From positions 1 to 32,827 of the forward strand of contig MNYZ01000065.1 in assembly GCA_001873365.1 (NCBI GenBank): 32,827 bases of DNA, given 5' to 3'. The notes under the pieces are model-generated. The model ran no database searches and was not told where the DNA came from. It saw only the letters and a list, made by a program, of their open reading frames with translations. This DNA is from Oscillatoriales cyanobacterium CG2_30_40_61. GTDB taxonomy: Bacteria > Cyanobacteriota > Cyanobacteriia > Cyanobacteriales > Microcoleaceae. The position numbers and the translations under genes are program-made. This document shows, in pieces, positions 7,893-16,063 of the stretch (the first letter of the stretch is position 1; every line of letters starts with the position of its first letter).

Positions 7893-9518
7893 TCAAAAAG
7901 ACAGGGCTGTTGATTGAACTTCTTGCCAATGTAAACGATAAAGTTGCAGAGGTTCGGTTTTCCCTTTAACAATAACAGGAGGAATTTTTTCTAAAGGCAA
8001 ACTCCGATCTTTTAACTGATCTAAAGTCGATTGAGAAATTAAAATTTCCTTTCTATTAGCCGCTGAACAAATCCGACTAGCTACATTCATTGTATCACCA
8101 ATATGGGTATATTGAATCAGTTTTTCTGAACCAATATTTCCCGCGGCTACCTGTCCGGTATTCAGTCCAATATGAATATAAATCGGTTCTCCATAACGCT
8201 GTTTCCATTTTTGATTCATTCTATCTACCGTCCACTGCATTTCAATGGCGGCTCGCACTGCTCGATCCACATCATCATGGCGGGAATAGGGCGCGCCCCA
8301 AACCGCTACTAACGCATCCCCAATGTATTTTTCTAAAGTTCCCTCAAAGGGAAAAACAATCTCCTCTACCATCAGTTTAAAGTATTCATTTAACATGGAA
8401 ATAACTTGACGCGGCTGCATTCGAGAAGACATTTCCGTAAATCGAGTAATATCAGAAAATAAAGCCGTTACTTCACTTTCTACGATCGCATCAAATTTTC
8501 CTTCTTCCCTGAGTTTTCGACTCACGGCTGGCGGAAAAAACCGTTCTAATTTATTTCTAATTACGGCTTCTTCCTGCATTTTTTTATAGAGTTCGGCATT
8601 TTCAATTGCGATCGCTGCTTGATTAGCTAAGGCGGCTAAAAATTCTACATCTTCGGGAGAATAAAGATTAGATAAAGATAAATTATCCACATATAAAACC
8701 CCAATCACAGTATCTCGCAATTTTAACGGCGCACACATGGAAGCATGAATAGCTTGACAAAGAATCGACTCAGACCCCTCAAATCGCTCATCGGCTTGAG
8801 CATTATCTATTAATACGGCATTTCCGGTTTCTCTGACAATATTGGTGATTTTTTTACTATAAAAATGTTCATCAGCCAGGGGCTCTTCCCGAAATTTAAC
8901 CGCCTTATTTTCTAAATTATTAGTTTGGGGATTAACTAACAAAATTGCCGCCCGATCCAGATTCATAATTTGAAATAACAAATCTAAAATTTTATCAAGG
9001 AGTTTATTTAGTTCATTGGGAGAAGATAGCTCTTTACTGACTTCTAATAAAATTTTTAACTTGTCAACAATTCTTAAATTTGCATCCTGTTGGCGAATAT
9101 TTAAAACTGAATTTCTGGCTTGAGAAGTTCCTAATAAATCTTGAATAATGGTATAACTGTTATCGGTAGCAAATTCCTGAATAACCGAGGTTTGAGAATT
9201 TTCAGCCTCCGACTTTAAAGAGGGTGTGAGGGAAACATTCATAAATTTAAACACCACACGACCACAACGAATTAAATCCCCAGATTTGAGATTCGTGTGT
9301 TCAATCATCACCTCATTCACAAAGGTATGATTACTACTCTGCATATCAGTAATTGTGTTTTTTCCCTCACTGACATCAATGCGAGCGTGATGACGAGAAA
9401 GGCTCACATCCGCTAAACAAATTGTGTTATCCCGCCCCCGTCCGATGGTATTTACACCGAACTGTAGGTTAAAGGTCATAGCACCGGTTGTGTCGGGATT
9501 ACAAATTAAATATGGCAC
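7893..9518 (-). CDS. FHA-GAF-class III adenylyl cyclase
   Basis: 541 residues. An FHA phosphothreonine-binding domain lies at ~20-92 (IGRGRDN, SRHHARI, NHTFVN). A GAF domain lies at ~155-310, ending in the usual AALANQAAIAIENAELY helix. A class III nucleotide cyclase catalytic domain lies at ~345-525. Metal-binding Asp356 (FSDITRF) and Asp401 (YIGDALVAVWG), Lys397, Thr471, Asn478 and Arg482 (MNVASR) are all present, so the enzyme should be active and make cAMP from ATP. Lys/Thr rather than Lys/Asp at the purine-recognition positions is, from memory, what Anabaena CyaB1 shows. It has no membrane segment. The FHA domain suggests input from Ser/Thr kinase phosphorylation and the GAF domain a small ligand or cAMP. 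Convergent with the wecA-like gene. Confidence 0.93.
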   Translation of the reverse strand: MPYLICNPDTTGAMTFNLQFGVNTIGRGRDNTICLADVSLSRHHARIDVSEGKNTITDMQSSNHTFVNEVMIEHTNLKSGDLIRCGRVVFKFMNVSLTPSLKSEAENSQTSVIQEFATDNSYTIIQDLLGTSQARNSVLNIRQQDANLRIVDKLKILLEVSKELSSPNELNKLLDKILDLLFQIMNLDRAAILLVNPQTNNLENKAVKFREEPLADEHFYSKKITNIVRETGNAVLIDNAQADERFEGSESILCQAIHASMCAPLKLRDTVIGVLYVDNLSLSNLYSPEDVEFLAALANQAAIAIENAELYKKMQEEAVIRNKLERFFPPAVSRKLREEGKFDAIVESEVTALFSDITRFTEMSSRMQPRQVISMLNEYFKLMVEEIVFPFEGTLEKYIGDALVAVWGAPYSRHDDVDRAVRAAIEMQWTVDRMNQKWKQRYGEPIYIHIGLNTGQVAAGNIGSEKLIQYTHIGDTMNVASRICSAANRKEILISQSTLDQLKDRSLPLEKIPPVIVKGKTEPLQLYRLHWQEVQSTALSF

Positions 9519-9758
9519 TGTCCTCTTATCAATAATTAGTTATCAGCAGAGACCTGCGATGGCGCGTCCGTATCAGTGATTTCTACGGTTTCCATCCCTG
9601 CCCCCTTCCAATGTAACCCCAATTCACCGATTTATCTAGTTTATAGCATCGTACCACCGAATTAGCCTTGGGTAACAACTCAAAACTCCATTAGATAGTA
9701 TGGTAAAGTAATTTGTAATTCGTAATTCGTAATTCGTAATTACCTATTCAATTTTGCC
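9519..9758. other. Intergenic region between divergent cyclase and recF genes
   Basis: 240 nt. It holds a degenerate palindromic stretch at ~9546-9570 (agacctgcgatggcgcgtcc) related to the one at 19441-19464, and four heptamers gtaattc/gtaatta at 9715-9742 just before recF. No promoter could be assigned with confidence. Confidence 0.5.
9715..9743. repeat. Heptamer tandem repeat (gtaattc)n upstream of recF
   Basis: Four heptamers: three gtaattc and one gtaatta, ending 15 nt before the recF start codon. The reverse-complement array is found right after the recF stop (10918-10942). Heptamer arrays of this kind are the STRR elements known in cyanobacteria. Confidence 0.9.
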
Positions 9759-10916
9759 ATGTATTTGAAATTATTACATCTCCGACAGTTTCGTAATTAT
9801 GCCGATCAAAAAGTTATATTTGAAGCTCCTAAAACAATTTTATTGGGAAATAATGCCCAAGGAAAATCTAATTTATTAGAAGCAGTCGAGTTACTTTCTA
9901 CCCTCAAAAGTCATCGGGTGAGTCGGGATCGAGATTTGATTTTTAATCCCCAACCTACTGCACAGATTACAGCTAGTTTAAAACGGGATTTAGGGACATT
10001 AGATTTAGGGATTACTTTGCGTTCTCAAGGGGGGAGAACTGTTTGTTTAAATGGGGAATCTTTGCGCCGACATTTGGATTTTTTGAGTATATTAAATGTG
10101 GTACAGTTTTCTAGTTTGGATTTAGAATTAGTCCGGGGAAGTCCCGAATATAGAAGGACTTGGTTAGATCGTTTATTGGTGCAGTTAGAACCAATTTATG
10201 CTTATATTTTACAACAATATAATCAAGTTTTACGCCAAAGAAATGCTTTATTAAAACAAATTAAACAAAATCCAGAAACATCAGAAATTCACCATAAACA
10301 AGGGGAATTAGAACTCTGGGATGTTCAATTGGCCGTGGCTGGAACTCGGGTAATTCGTCGTCGCGATCGCGTTTTAGAACGTTTAGTCCCTTTGGCTAAA
10401 GTTTGGCATGAATCTATTAGTGGAAGTACGGAATTATTGGATATTAATTATCAACCTAATGTTAATTTAGATTTACCTAATTATAGTTTATCAACTACTG
10501 CACCGGAAAAAATTCAACAGGCTTTTTTTGATAAAATTACCACAAGAGCGATCGCGGAAAAACAACAAGGAATTTCCTTAGTAGGGCCCCATCGAGATGA
10601 TGTTATCTTTACAATTAATCAAACTCCAGCCCGAAGTTATGGCTCATCTGGTCAACAAAGAACATTAGTTTTAGCCCTAAAATTAGCGGAATTACAACTG
10701 ATTGAAGAAGTCGTCAGGGAGCCGCCTTTACTGCTTTTAGATGATGTTTTAGCAGAATTAGATCTAAACCGACAAAATCAACTATTAGATGCGATTCAAG
10801 ACCGATTTCAAACTTTAATTACAACTACTCATTTAGGGGCTTTTGATGCTCAATGGTTAAAACATACTCAAATTTTAAATGTTAAAGGGGGAGAGATTAG
10901 TCAGTTTATATATTAG
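9759..10916 (+). CDS. recF: DNA replication and repair protein RecF
   Basis: 385 residues, normal for RecF, an SMC-like ATPase that loads RecA on gapped DNA with RecO and RecR. The N-terminal MYLKLLHLRQFRNY is the typical RecF start. Walker A is GNNAQGKSN (30-38). The ABC signature is SSGQQRTL (~300-307), preceded by LVGPHRDD. Walker B is LLLLDDVLAELD, and the H-loop follows in TTTHLG. A long helical coiled-coil region separates the ATPase halves. It stands alone on the plus strand, away from dnaA, dnaN and gyrB as is usual in cyanobacteria, and is bracketed by inverted heptamer repeats. Confidence 0.96.
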   Translation: MYLKLLHLRQFRNYADQKVIFEAPKTILLGNNAQGKSNLLEAVELLSTLKSHRVSRDRDLIFNPQPTAQITASLKRDLGTLDLGITLRSQGGRTVCLNGESLRRHLDFLSILNVVQFSSLDLELVRGSPEYRRTWLDRLLVQLEPIYAYILQQYNQVLRQRNALLKQIKQNPETSEIHHKQGELELWDVQLAVAGTRVIRRRDRVLERLVPLAKVWHESISGSTELLDINYQPNVNLDLPNYSLSTTAPEKIQQAFFDKITTRAIAEKQQGISLVGPHRDDVIFTINQTPARSYGSSGQQRTLVLALKLAELQLIEEVVREPPLLLLDDVLAELDLNRQNQLLDAIQDRFQTLITTTHLGAFDAQWLKHTQILNVKGGEISQFIY

Positions 10917-10917
10917 G

Positions 10918-10942
10918 GAATTACGAATTACGAATTACGAAT
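10918..10942. repeat. Heptamer tandem repeat (gaattac)n downstream of recF
   Basis: Three gaattac units plus gaat, starting 1 nt after the recF stop. It is the exact reverse complement, over about 24 nt, of the array upstream of recF at 9715-9743, so recF sits inside a ~1.2-kb inverted-repeat frame. Confidence 0.85.
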
Positions 10943-10959
10943 ATTGCTATAGTTATAAC

Positions 10960-11214
10960 TTACGCATCAACTAATTGTCTAACGGATTTTTTACCTGATT
11001 TGGCTTGTTTAATTGATTCTAATAGGTGTTCTGCATTGGCTGGATTTGATAATAAATATAGTGTTTCTTGCCAAGAGTTAAATTCATCTAAAGACATTAA
11101 AACAGCTTGTTTACCTTGATCATTACATAAGATAGTCGGCTCCGCATCAAGGATCACTTTATCAATGATTTCATCTAATTTTTGTTTAGCTTGGTTACTT
11201 GTAATTGCTTTCAT
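10960..11214 (-). CDS. Phd/YefM-type antitoxin, orphan
   Basis: 84 residues. The N-terminal MKAITSNQAKQKLDEIIDKV and the central PTILCNDQGKQAVLMSLDEFNSW are typical of Phd/YefM antitoxins: a DNA-binding beta-alpha fold that represses its own promoter, followed by a toxin-wrapping helix (ETLYLLSNPANAEHLLESIKQ). In intact YefM-YoeB or Phd-Doc modules the toxin ORF follows within a few bases. Here the 3' side runs into the heptamer array and recF, and no toxin ORF is found on either side. It is therefore an orphan: a solitary regulator, an antitoxin for a toxin elsewhere, or a decaying module. Confidence 0.85.
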   Translation of the reverse strand: MKAITSNQAKQKLDEIIDKVILDAEPTILCNDQGKQAVLMSLDEFNSWQETLYLLSNPANAEHLLESIKQAKSGKKSVRQLVDA

Positions 11215-11277
11215 TTTTTAGCCGTTAGACTGCTACTTTCCTTAAAGATAACATAAATCAGATATTGATATTTAGGG

Positions 11278-11329
11278 AACGAGGACGCACGGCTAACGCC
11301 AGACTACGCCAACGCACTGCTTCCTCGTT
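11278..11329. repeat. Inverted repeat between antiporter and antitoxin genes
   Basis: aacgagga (11278-11285) and tcctcgtt (11322-11329) form an 8-bp stem, followed on the plus strand by ttctc. The enclosed acgcacggctaacgccagac and what follows belong to the gcgt/acgc-rich short repeats seen across cyanobacterial genomes. It may end the antiporter transcript, but no minus-strand T-run follows. Confidence 0.5.
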
Positions 11330-11363
11330 TTCTCACCACACCTTAACTCTTACAGCCATTCCG

Positions 11364-12806
11364 TTAAGTAGTTTCGGATAATGGCGATGGAGTATCGGTT
11401 TTAAACACAATTCGGAGTAAAGGAGGCGCTAAGAAAGTCGTGATAATTACCATCAGAATAATTGCCACATCCAAAGCTGGAGATAATGCACCACTGGCCG
11501 AACCCACGGCTGCGAATACTAATCCCACTTCTCCTCGGGGAATCATCCCGACGCCAATCCCAAGACGGTTGGGATTATCTAAACCAAATACTCCCCAACC
11601 CGCGGCAATTTTGCCCACAATAGCCACCACAATTAAAAAGGTAGCAATAATTAACCCTTCTCGATTTTCCGGGATGGCCGGGTTCAAAACCCCTAAATTA
11701 GTTTTTGCCCCCACCGCCACAAAAAATACCGGGACAATGACATCGGCAATGGGTTTAATTAGTTCTTCTAACTCCCTACCTGGTTCGGTTTCATCTAACA
11801 CTAACCCGGCTGCAAAAGCCCCTAAAATTGCTTCTAGGTGAATCGCGCCGCCAATATAGGCTAGAGTAAACGCTAAAATTAACGCCGGAACTACAACCCG
11901 ACCTCGGGTTTTAAATTGGGAAGCCAGGGCCACAAAAGTCCCGTTAAAAAACTTCCCTAAAACAATTGCACCGACAATAAAAACACTGGCACTAATAATC
12001 AAATAGATAATATTAGTCACATCGATTTCACCAGTTTTAGCTAAACTGGCAACAACGGCTAAAATCAGAATTCCTAAAACATCATCAATCACCGCCGCAC
12101 CCAAGATAATTTGACCTTCTTGGGTAGACAAACAACCAATTTCTGATAAAACCCGAGAGGTAATTCCGATACTGGTAGCCGTCAACGCTGCACCAGCAAA
12201 AACCGCAGGAATTACAGGAACATGGAAAATAACGATTAATCCGGCTGTGCCCACGACAAAGGGAATCACAACCCCCAAAGAAGCGACAACAAAGGCTTGA
12301 ATTCCGACGGCTAGTAATTGTTCAACATTGGATTCCAGACCAATTTCAAACAATAGAATAATCACACCCAGTTCTGATAAAATCTCTAAAACTTCGCTTT
12401 GGCTTTTAAAGGTTGCTTCGGCGGCATCTGGACTTAACCCGGCGGTTTTTTCTAGGATACTGATAATTACAGATTGACTGCTATCAATACCCCCTTCTGG
12501 AAAAACCACTAAATTCAGGGCAGAAACCCCAATAATTACGCCTCCGAGCAGTTCTCCAAGTACGGGAGGAAACCCTAACCAGTTAGCAAATTCTCCACCC
12601 GCTTTACTGGCTATAAAAATAGCGACTAAACTAAGCAGAATTCCTAGGAGTACCATGGTTGATTCGGCTTCAACGGGAGGACAGACTTCCGTTGCTGTCC
12701 CCAAAATTGGGAAAAAATTTAATCCCCAGCTTGAGAATATAGAGTCTAGCGAGAAAAATCCTGTAACTAGATCCACAGTTAGCTCCAGATAACTCAACCC
12801 AATCAC
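11364..12806 (-). CDS. CPA2 family Na+(K+)/H+ antiporter, NhaS3-like
   Basis: 480 residues with ~12 hydrophobic segments from residue 50 to 470, in the monovalent cation:proton antiporter-2 family. Diagnostic stretches are GFPPVLGELLGGVIIGVSAL (78-97), the loop ELGVIILLFEIGLE (~145-158), AGAALTATSIGITSRVL (~204-220) and LGAAVIDDVLGILILA (235-250) with the ion-binding Asp241-Asp242 pair. It exchanges Na+ (or K+) for H+ across the plasma or thylakoid membrane. It resembles cyanobacterial NhaS3-type proteins, but substrate and membrane cannot be read from sequence. The chosen start is GTG (12804-12806); an internal ATG at residue 51 is possible, but it would remove part of the N-terminal hydrophobic leader. 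It is 78 nt downstream of the histidine kinase on the same strand. Confidence 0.88.
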   Translation of the reverse strand: MIGLSYLELTVDLVTGFFSLDSIFSSWGLNFFPILGTATEVCPPVEAESTMVLLGILLSLVAIFIASKAGGEFANWLGFPPVLGELLGGVIIGVSALNLVVFPEGGIDSSQSVIISILEKTAGLSPDAAEATFKSQSEVLEILSELGVIILLFEIGLESNVEQLLAVGIQAFVVASLGVVIPFVVGTAGLIVIFHVPVIPAVFAGAALTATSIGITSRVLSEIGCLSTQEGQIILGAAVIDDVLGILILAVVASLAKTGEIDVTNIIYLIISASVFIVGAIVLGKFFNGTFVALASQFKTRGRVVVPALILAFTLAYIGGAIHLEAILGAFAAGLVLDETEPGRELEELIKPIADVIVPVFFVAVGAKTNLGVLNPAIPENREGLIIATFLIVVAIVGKIAAGWGVFGLDNPNRLGIGVGMIPRGEVGLVFAAVGSASGALSPALDVAIILMVIITTFLAPPLLRIVFKTDTPSPLSETT

Positions 12807-12884
12807 TTTACCGAAAATAGGGATATTAAGAAAGGGGGAGGAGAAAAATCAATAGATACCCGTTTAAACTCTAAATGTTACGGT

Positions 12885-13979
12885 TTATTTAGCTAAGGGA
12901 AGTGAAAATTTAAACATACTCCCTTTTCCTAAATGACTAGAAACCGTAATTTTTCCACCCTGTAATTCCACTAATCGACGGGTAATGGCTAATCCAATTC
13001 CGGTTCCCCCCGAATGTCGAGAACGGGAACGGTCGGCGCGCCAAAATCGTTCAAAAACATGGGGTAAATCTTCGGGAGAAATACCAATTCCGGTATCAAT
13101 AACCCCAATCCACAAAAAGTTTAAGTCATAACCTATTTTAACAGTAATGGTTCCGATTTCTGTATAACAAATGGCATTTCCCAATAAGTTGACTAAAATT
13201 TGTTCGGTTCGATCTAAATCGGCTAAAACTAAGGGTAAATTCGATGGTGATTCTAACTGAATAACTGGCCCATTTTCTAATATTTGATCGGAAAACCTCT
13301 GCACTAATGATACTAATAAAGGATATAAATTAACGGGTTTTTGATGGATGGGTAAATAACCAGATTCGACTTTTGAAAGTTCCTGTAAGTTATTTACTAA
13401 CCTTTCTAAGCGTTTTGTTTCTTTAGCTAATTGTTGATAAATTTCTGGAGATGGGGCAATATTTCCATCGGCTATTTCTTCTAAATATCCTCTAACAATG
13501 GTTAAAGGAGTTCTTAATTCGTGAGTTAAATCACTAACCAATTCCCGTCTACCTTTTTCTACATTTTGTAAACTAGCCGCCATTTGATTGAAACTCATGG
13601 CTAATTGATTTAACTCAGGAATATCGTTAGGAGACATTCGTTCTGACCATTCCCCGGAAGCAAATTTTTGGGTAATTTCTTCCATCTCCGTCAGGGGTTT
13701 GGTAATGCGTTTAGTTAACCAATAACTGAGTCCGACGGCTGCTGTTGTTCCGGCTAAAACTGACCAAAAGGTGCTGCGGTTCCAGGCAATTTCAAAGCCT
13801 TTGACTAGACGAGTTCTAATATATTGTAACCGAAATCCTGGGCCTTCGAGTTGTTCTAAATTACTGACAAAAAACCTAGGAGAATATATTTTTCCAATAA
13901 TCACTAAGGATGTTACCCCAATTAACATTACTAACAAATGGGATAAAAATAAACGACCTCGCAAACCAATTTTATTCAT
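12885..13979 (-). CDS. Membrane sensor histidine kinase
   Basis: 364 residues: TM1 (~9-30), a short extracytoplasmic loop of ~40 residues, TM2 (~70-90), HAMP (~88-140), HisKA with phosphoacceptor His153 in SDLTHELRTPLT, and HATPase with N-box NLLGNAICYT, G1 DTGIGI, F-box FERFWRADRSRSRHSGG and G2 GTGIGLAI. All catalytic motifs are intact. The small loop suggests sensing within the membrane or of envelope state. No response regulator gene adjoins it, so it is an orphan kinase here; its partner is unknown. The antiporter follows at 78 nt, but a functional link is only inference. The leader contains three TTCA-loop hairpins, the nearest ending 9 nt before the ATG, which could limit ribosome access. 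Confidence 0.92.
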   Translation of the reverse strand: MNKIGLRGRLFLSHLLVMLIGVTSLVIIGKIYSPRFFVSNLEQLEGPGFRLQYIRTRLVKGFEIAWNRSTFWSVLAGTTAAVGLSYWLTKRITKPLTEMEEITQKFASGEWSERMSPNDIPELNQLAMSFNQMAASLQNVEKGRRELVSDLTHELRTPLTIVRGYLEEIADGNIAPSPEIYQQLAKETKRLERLVNNLQELSKVESGYLPIHQKPVNLYPLLVSLVQRFSDQILENGPVIQLESPSNLPLVLADLDRTEQILVNLLGNAICYTEIGTITVKIGYDLNFLWIGVIDTGIGISPEDLPHVFERFWRADRSRSRHSGGTGIGLAITRRLVELQGGKITVSSHLGKGSMFKFSLPLAK

Positions 13980-13984
13980 ATCGG

Positions 13985-14083
13985 TAGTAAGCCCTTCAGG
14001 GCTTTATTAAATCTTAGTAGTAAGCCCTTCAGGGCTTTATTAAATCTTAGTAGTGAGTCCTTCAGGACTCTATTAAATCTTAG
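13985..14083 (-). repeat. Three 33-bp tandem palindromic repeats in the kinase leader
   Basis: Units begin at 13985, 14018 and 14051. Each is tagta/tagtg, a 6-bp stem, the loop ttca, the complementary stem, then an AT tail ending in aaatcttag. Stems are at 13989-14004, 14022-14037 and 14055-14070. Units 1 and 2 have aagccc/gggctt; unit 3 has gagtcc/ggactc, two paired substitutions that keep the helix. There are no variable spacers, so this is not a CRISPR array. Confidence 0.9.
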
Positions 14084-14148
14084 TTAACCACCTCAATCAC
14101 AGATAAACCCACCTCTAGTAATAACTGTTGACTATTGCCTATTCTAGT

Positions 14149-15789
14149 TTACCAAGTCACGCGATCGCTAATTTTCTCTAATAATTTTGGCCCAAAACCA
14201 GGTACCTGATCTAAATCTTCTAAGGAGGTAAAGGGTTTTTTCTGTCTAGCTGCTATAATATTTTGAGCTAATGTTTCCCCGACTCCGGGTAAGGTTTCTA
14301 ACTCCTGTTGAGTAGCGGTATTGAGATTAATTTTACCAGAAAAACTTGTTTTTACAGAAGCAGTTTGAGAGACAACAGTATTGCCGCAGGCTTTTAAATC
14401 TTTTTCAGCTTTTGTTAATAGCCAATTGGGAATCCCTTGGGCTGAATTTTGATATAAACGTTCAAATTCTCGCTGAAAATGAGACGCAACTGTTGGATTT
14501 TCCACGACAATGAGAGTTTCATCATTTTGGGTATTTGCAGCTTCCGTCCAATTATGGGAACCTGTAATCACAATTTTACCATCAATAATTCCAAATTTAT
14601 GATGTAGGCGATCACCCGGTGGTAAATTAGGAACTCCTACGGTTGAAATCGGCTGTTTCCAAGGATTATTTCCCGGTTCATAACGACACTTATTAACTAA
14701 AGAAATTCCCATCATATCCAAACCTTCACTATAAGAACGATAGGCAAAACTAGGATCAATTAATCCCCGAATTGAGACGTTATTTTGATGTTTTATTTCT
14801 AAAGTATTAACAATATCTTGGGCGGAAAAAACAAACAAAGCAAAATCAAAGGATTGAGTTATTTGTTGCAATTTTTGATGAATTAAACCATTGGTACTAT
14901 TTTGCCAAGGCTGTTTTTGAGAAGTGGGAGAAAATTGAACTTTTACAGGAGTATTATCAACTAAAATATTCTGTACCCCGCGAAAGGGTTTTTTAATTCC
15001 AAATAGACTATCTTTTTTTTTGCCAACTCCATCCCCCCACATTAAGTTAAATTCTTCAGAAAACAATTTTGCTAATTTTGAACTGTCAATCTTTAATAAA
15101 TTATTGGCATTTCCTAGACTTTCTATAGTCTGAAAATCCCCGTGAACATCGCTGGTTGTCAAGTTAGCTGAGGTAACAATTAAAGTTTTTTTGTCTACTA
15201 CAATAAATTTATGGTGCATTAATCCCGTACCTTTTGAGCCATCTTCGGTATCATCAATAATCGGAATCCCGGCTTTTTCTAATATAATTAAAGCATCCCG
15301 TTGCTGACTTTCCTCCGGGCTAATTTTTCCATCTTGGTTTAAATCTGCGAGTAAGATAAATTCTTGATATCGATCCTTTTCTGGTTCCGGTAACTGTTGA
15401 ATTTCTGTAGGTGTAAATTGACTCCAGGGACGGCGATAATTATTTTCTAAAATTACTCGTACCTGCACCCCAGCTTGGTGACGTTCAACTAATGCTTGAG
15501 CAATATTCGGTAAACGAAATTCTTGAACCGCGAGATCAATTGTTGATGTAGATTGAGTAATAGTATCAATAATAATTTGTTCTAAATTGTCTCCAAAGCG
15601 AGATATATGCCGATAAGGTTCGGTATAAACTGAGGCTTCCGAATGATTAAAATAAACCTGGATTAAAGGATCTTGAATCAGGGGTTCTAAACGGGGTTTT
15701 AATACCGATTCGGATGAGGTTTTAACACAAGCATCCAGACCCAAAGCTAACAATAGAGTTAAACCCAACCGTAACGATATCCTAATCAC
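14149..15789 (-). CDS. Phospholipase D-like lipoprotein with inserted EF-hand and ComEA-type helix-hairpin-helix tail
   Basis: 546 residues. The N-terminus is a hydrophobic signal (~5-20) ending in LDAC with Cys21, so probably a lipoprotein, although Asp at -2 is unusual. Two PLD catalytic motifs are present: His192-x-Lys194-x4-Asp199 followed by SANLT, and His396-x-Lys398-x4-Asp403 followed by SHNWT, so the active site should be complete. Inside the first PLD half, residues 149-160 (DLNQDGKISPEE) are a perfect EF-hand calcium loop. Residues ~486-541 (INLNTATQQELETLPGVG and LDQVPGFGPKLLEKI) are paired helix-hairpin-helix motifs as in ComEA. An extracytoplasmic nuclease or phosphodiesterase that binds DNA and is tuned by Ca2+ is the natural reading; activity is inferred. 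The gene stands between the kinase leader repeats and a divergent 16-kb gene. Confidence 0.88.
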   Translation of the reverse strand: MIRISLRLGLTLLLALGLDACVKTSSESVLKPRLEPLIQDPLIQVYFNHSEASVYTEPYRHISRFGDNLEQIIIDTITQSTSTIDLAVQEFRLPNIAQALVERHQAGVQVRVILENNYRRPWSQFTPTEIQQLPEPEKDRYQEFILLADLNQDGKISPEESQQRDALIILEKAGIPIIDDTEDGSKGTGLMHHKFIVVDKKTLIVTSANLTTSDVHGDFQTIESLGNANNLLKIDSSKLAKLFSEEFNLMWGDGVGKKKDSLFGIKKPFRGVQNILVDNTPVKVQFSPTSQKQPWQNSTNGLIHQKLQQITQSFDFALFVFSAQDIVNTLEIKHQNNVSIRGLIDPSFAYRSYSEGLDMMGISLVNKCRYEPGNNPWKQPISTVGVPNLPPGDRLHHKFGIIDGKIVITGSHNWTEAANTQNDETLIVVENPTVASHFQREFERLYQNSAQGIPNWLLTKAEKDLKACGNTVVSQTASVKTSFSGKINLNTATQQELETLPGVGETLAQNIIAARQKKPFTSLEDLDQVPGFGPKLLEKISDRVTW

Positions 15790-16063
15790 TTGATGTACAA
15801 CTCATCAAAAAATAAATAATTTTTATTAACAGTTTGACAGTGACAGGAGCCAGAAACAAGAGATTTTTCAGTATTTCCCGTCGTGACTAGGCGACAAGTG
15901 GCGGATAGAGGATGACAATTAAACTCCTGCCTCATGATTCAGGTAATCTATTAATAGGGCGAGATTAACTTAATTTCTGCCAAGTCCCAATATCAAGTCT
16001 GTCAGCGCCGTCAGCACTTGCTCAGAGCTTGTAGGCGCGGGTAATCACCCTTACTGCTGTGCT
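15790..16063. other. Intergenic region between divergent genes
   Basis: 274 nt between the PLD-like gene and the zinc-knuckle/RelE-like gene. I see no repeat, hairpin with T-run or convincing promoter pair. It should hold both promoters. Confidence 0.4.

Noticed and set aside
11440-11841. 133-codon plus-strand frame inside the antiporter gene
   Set aside because: It is antisense to conserved membrane helices; its Thr/Pro/Ala-rich product is typical of a shadow frame.
13985-14083. CRISPR-like array of regularly spaced palindromes
   Set aside because: Units are directly adjacent with near-identical AT tails and no unique spacers, and no cas gene is present.
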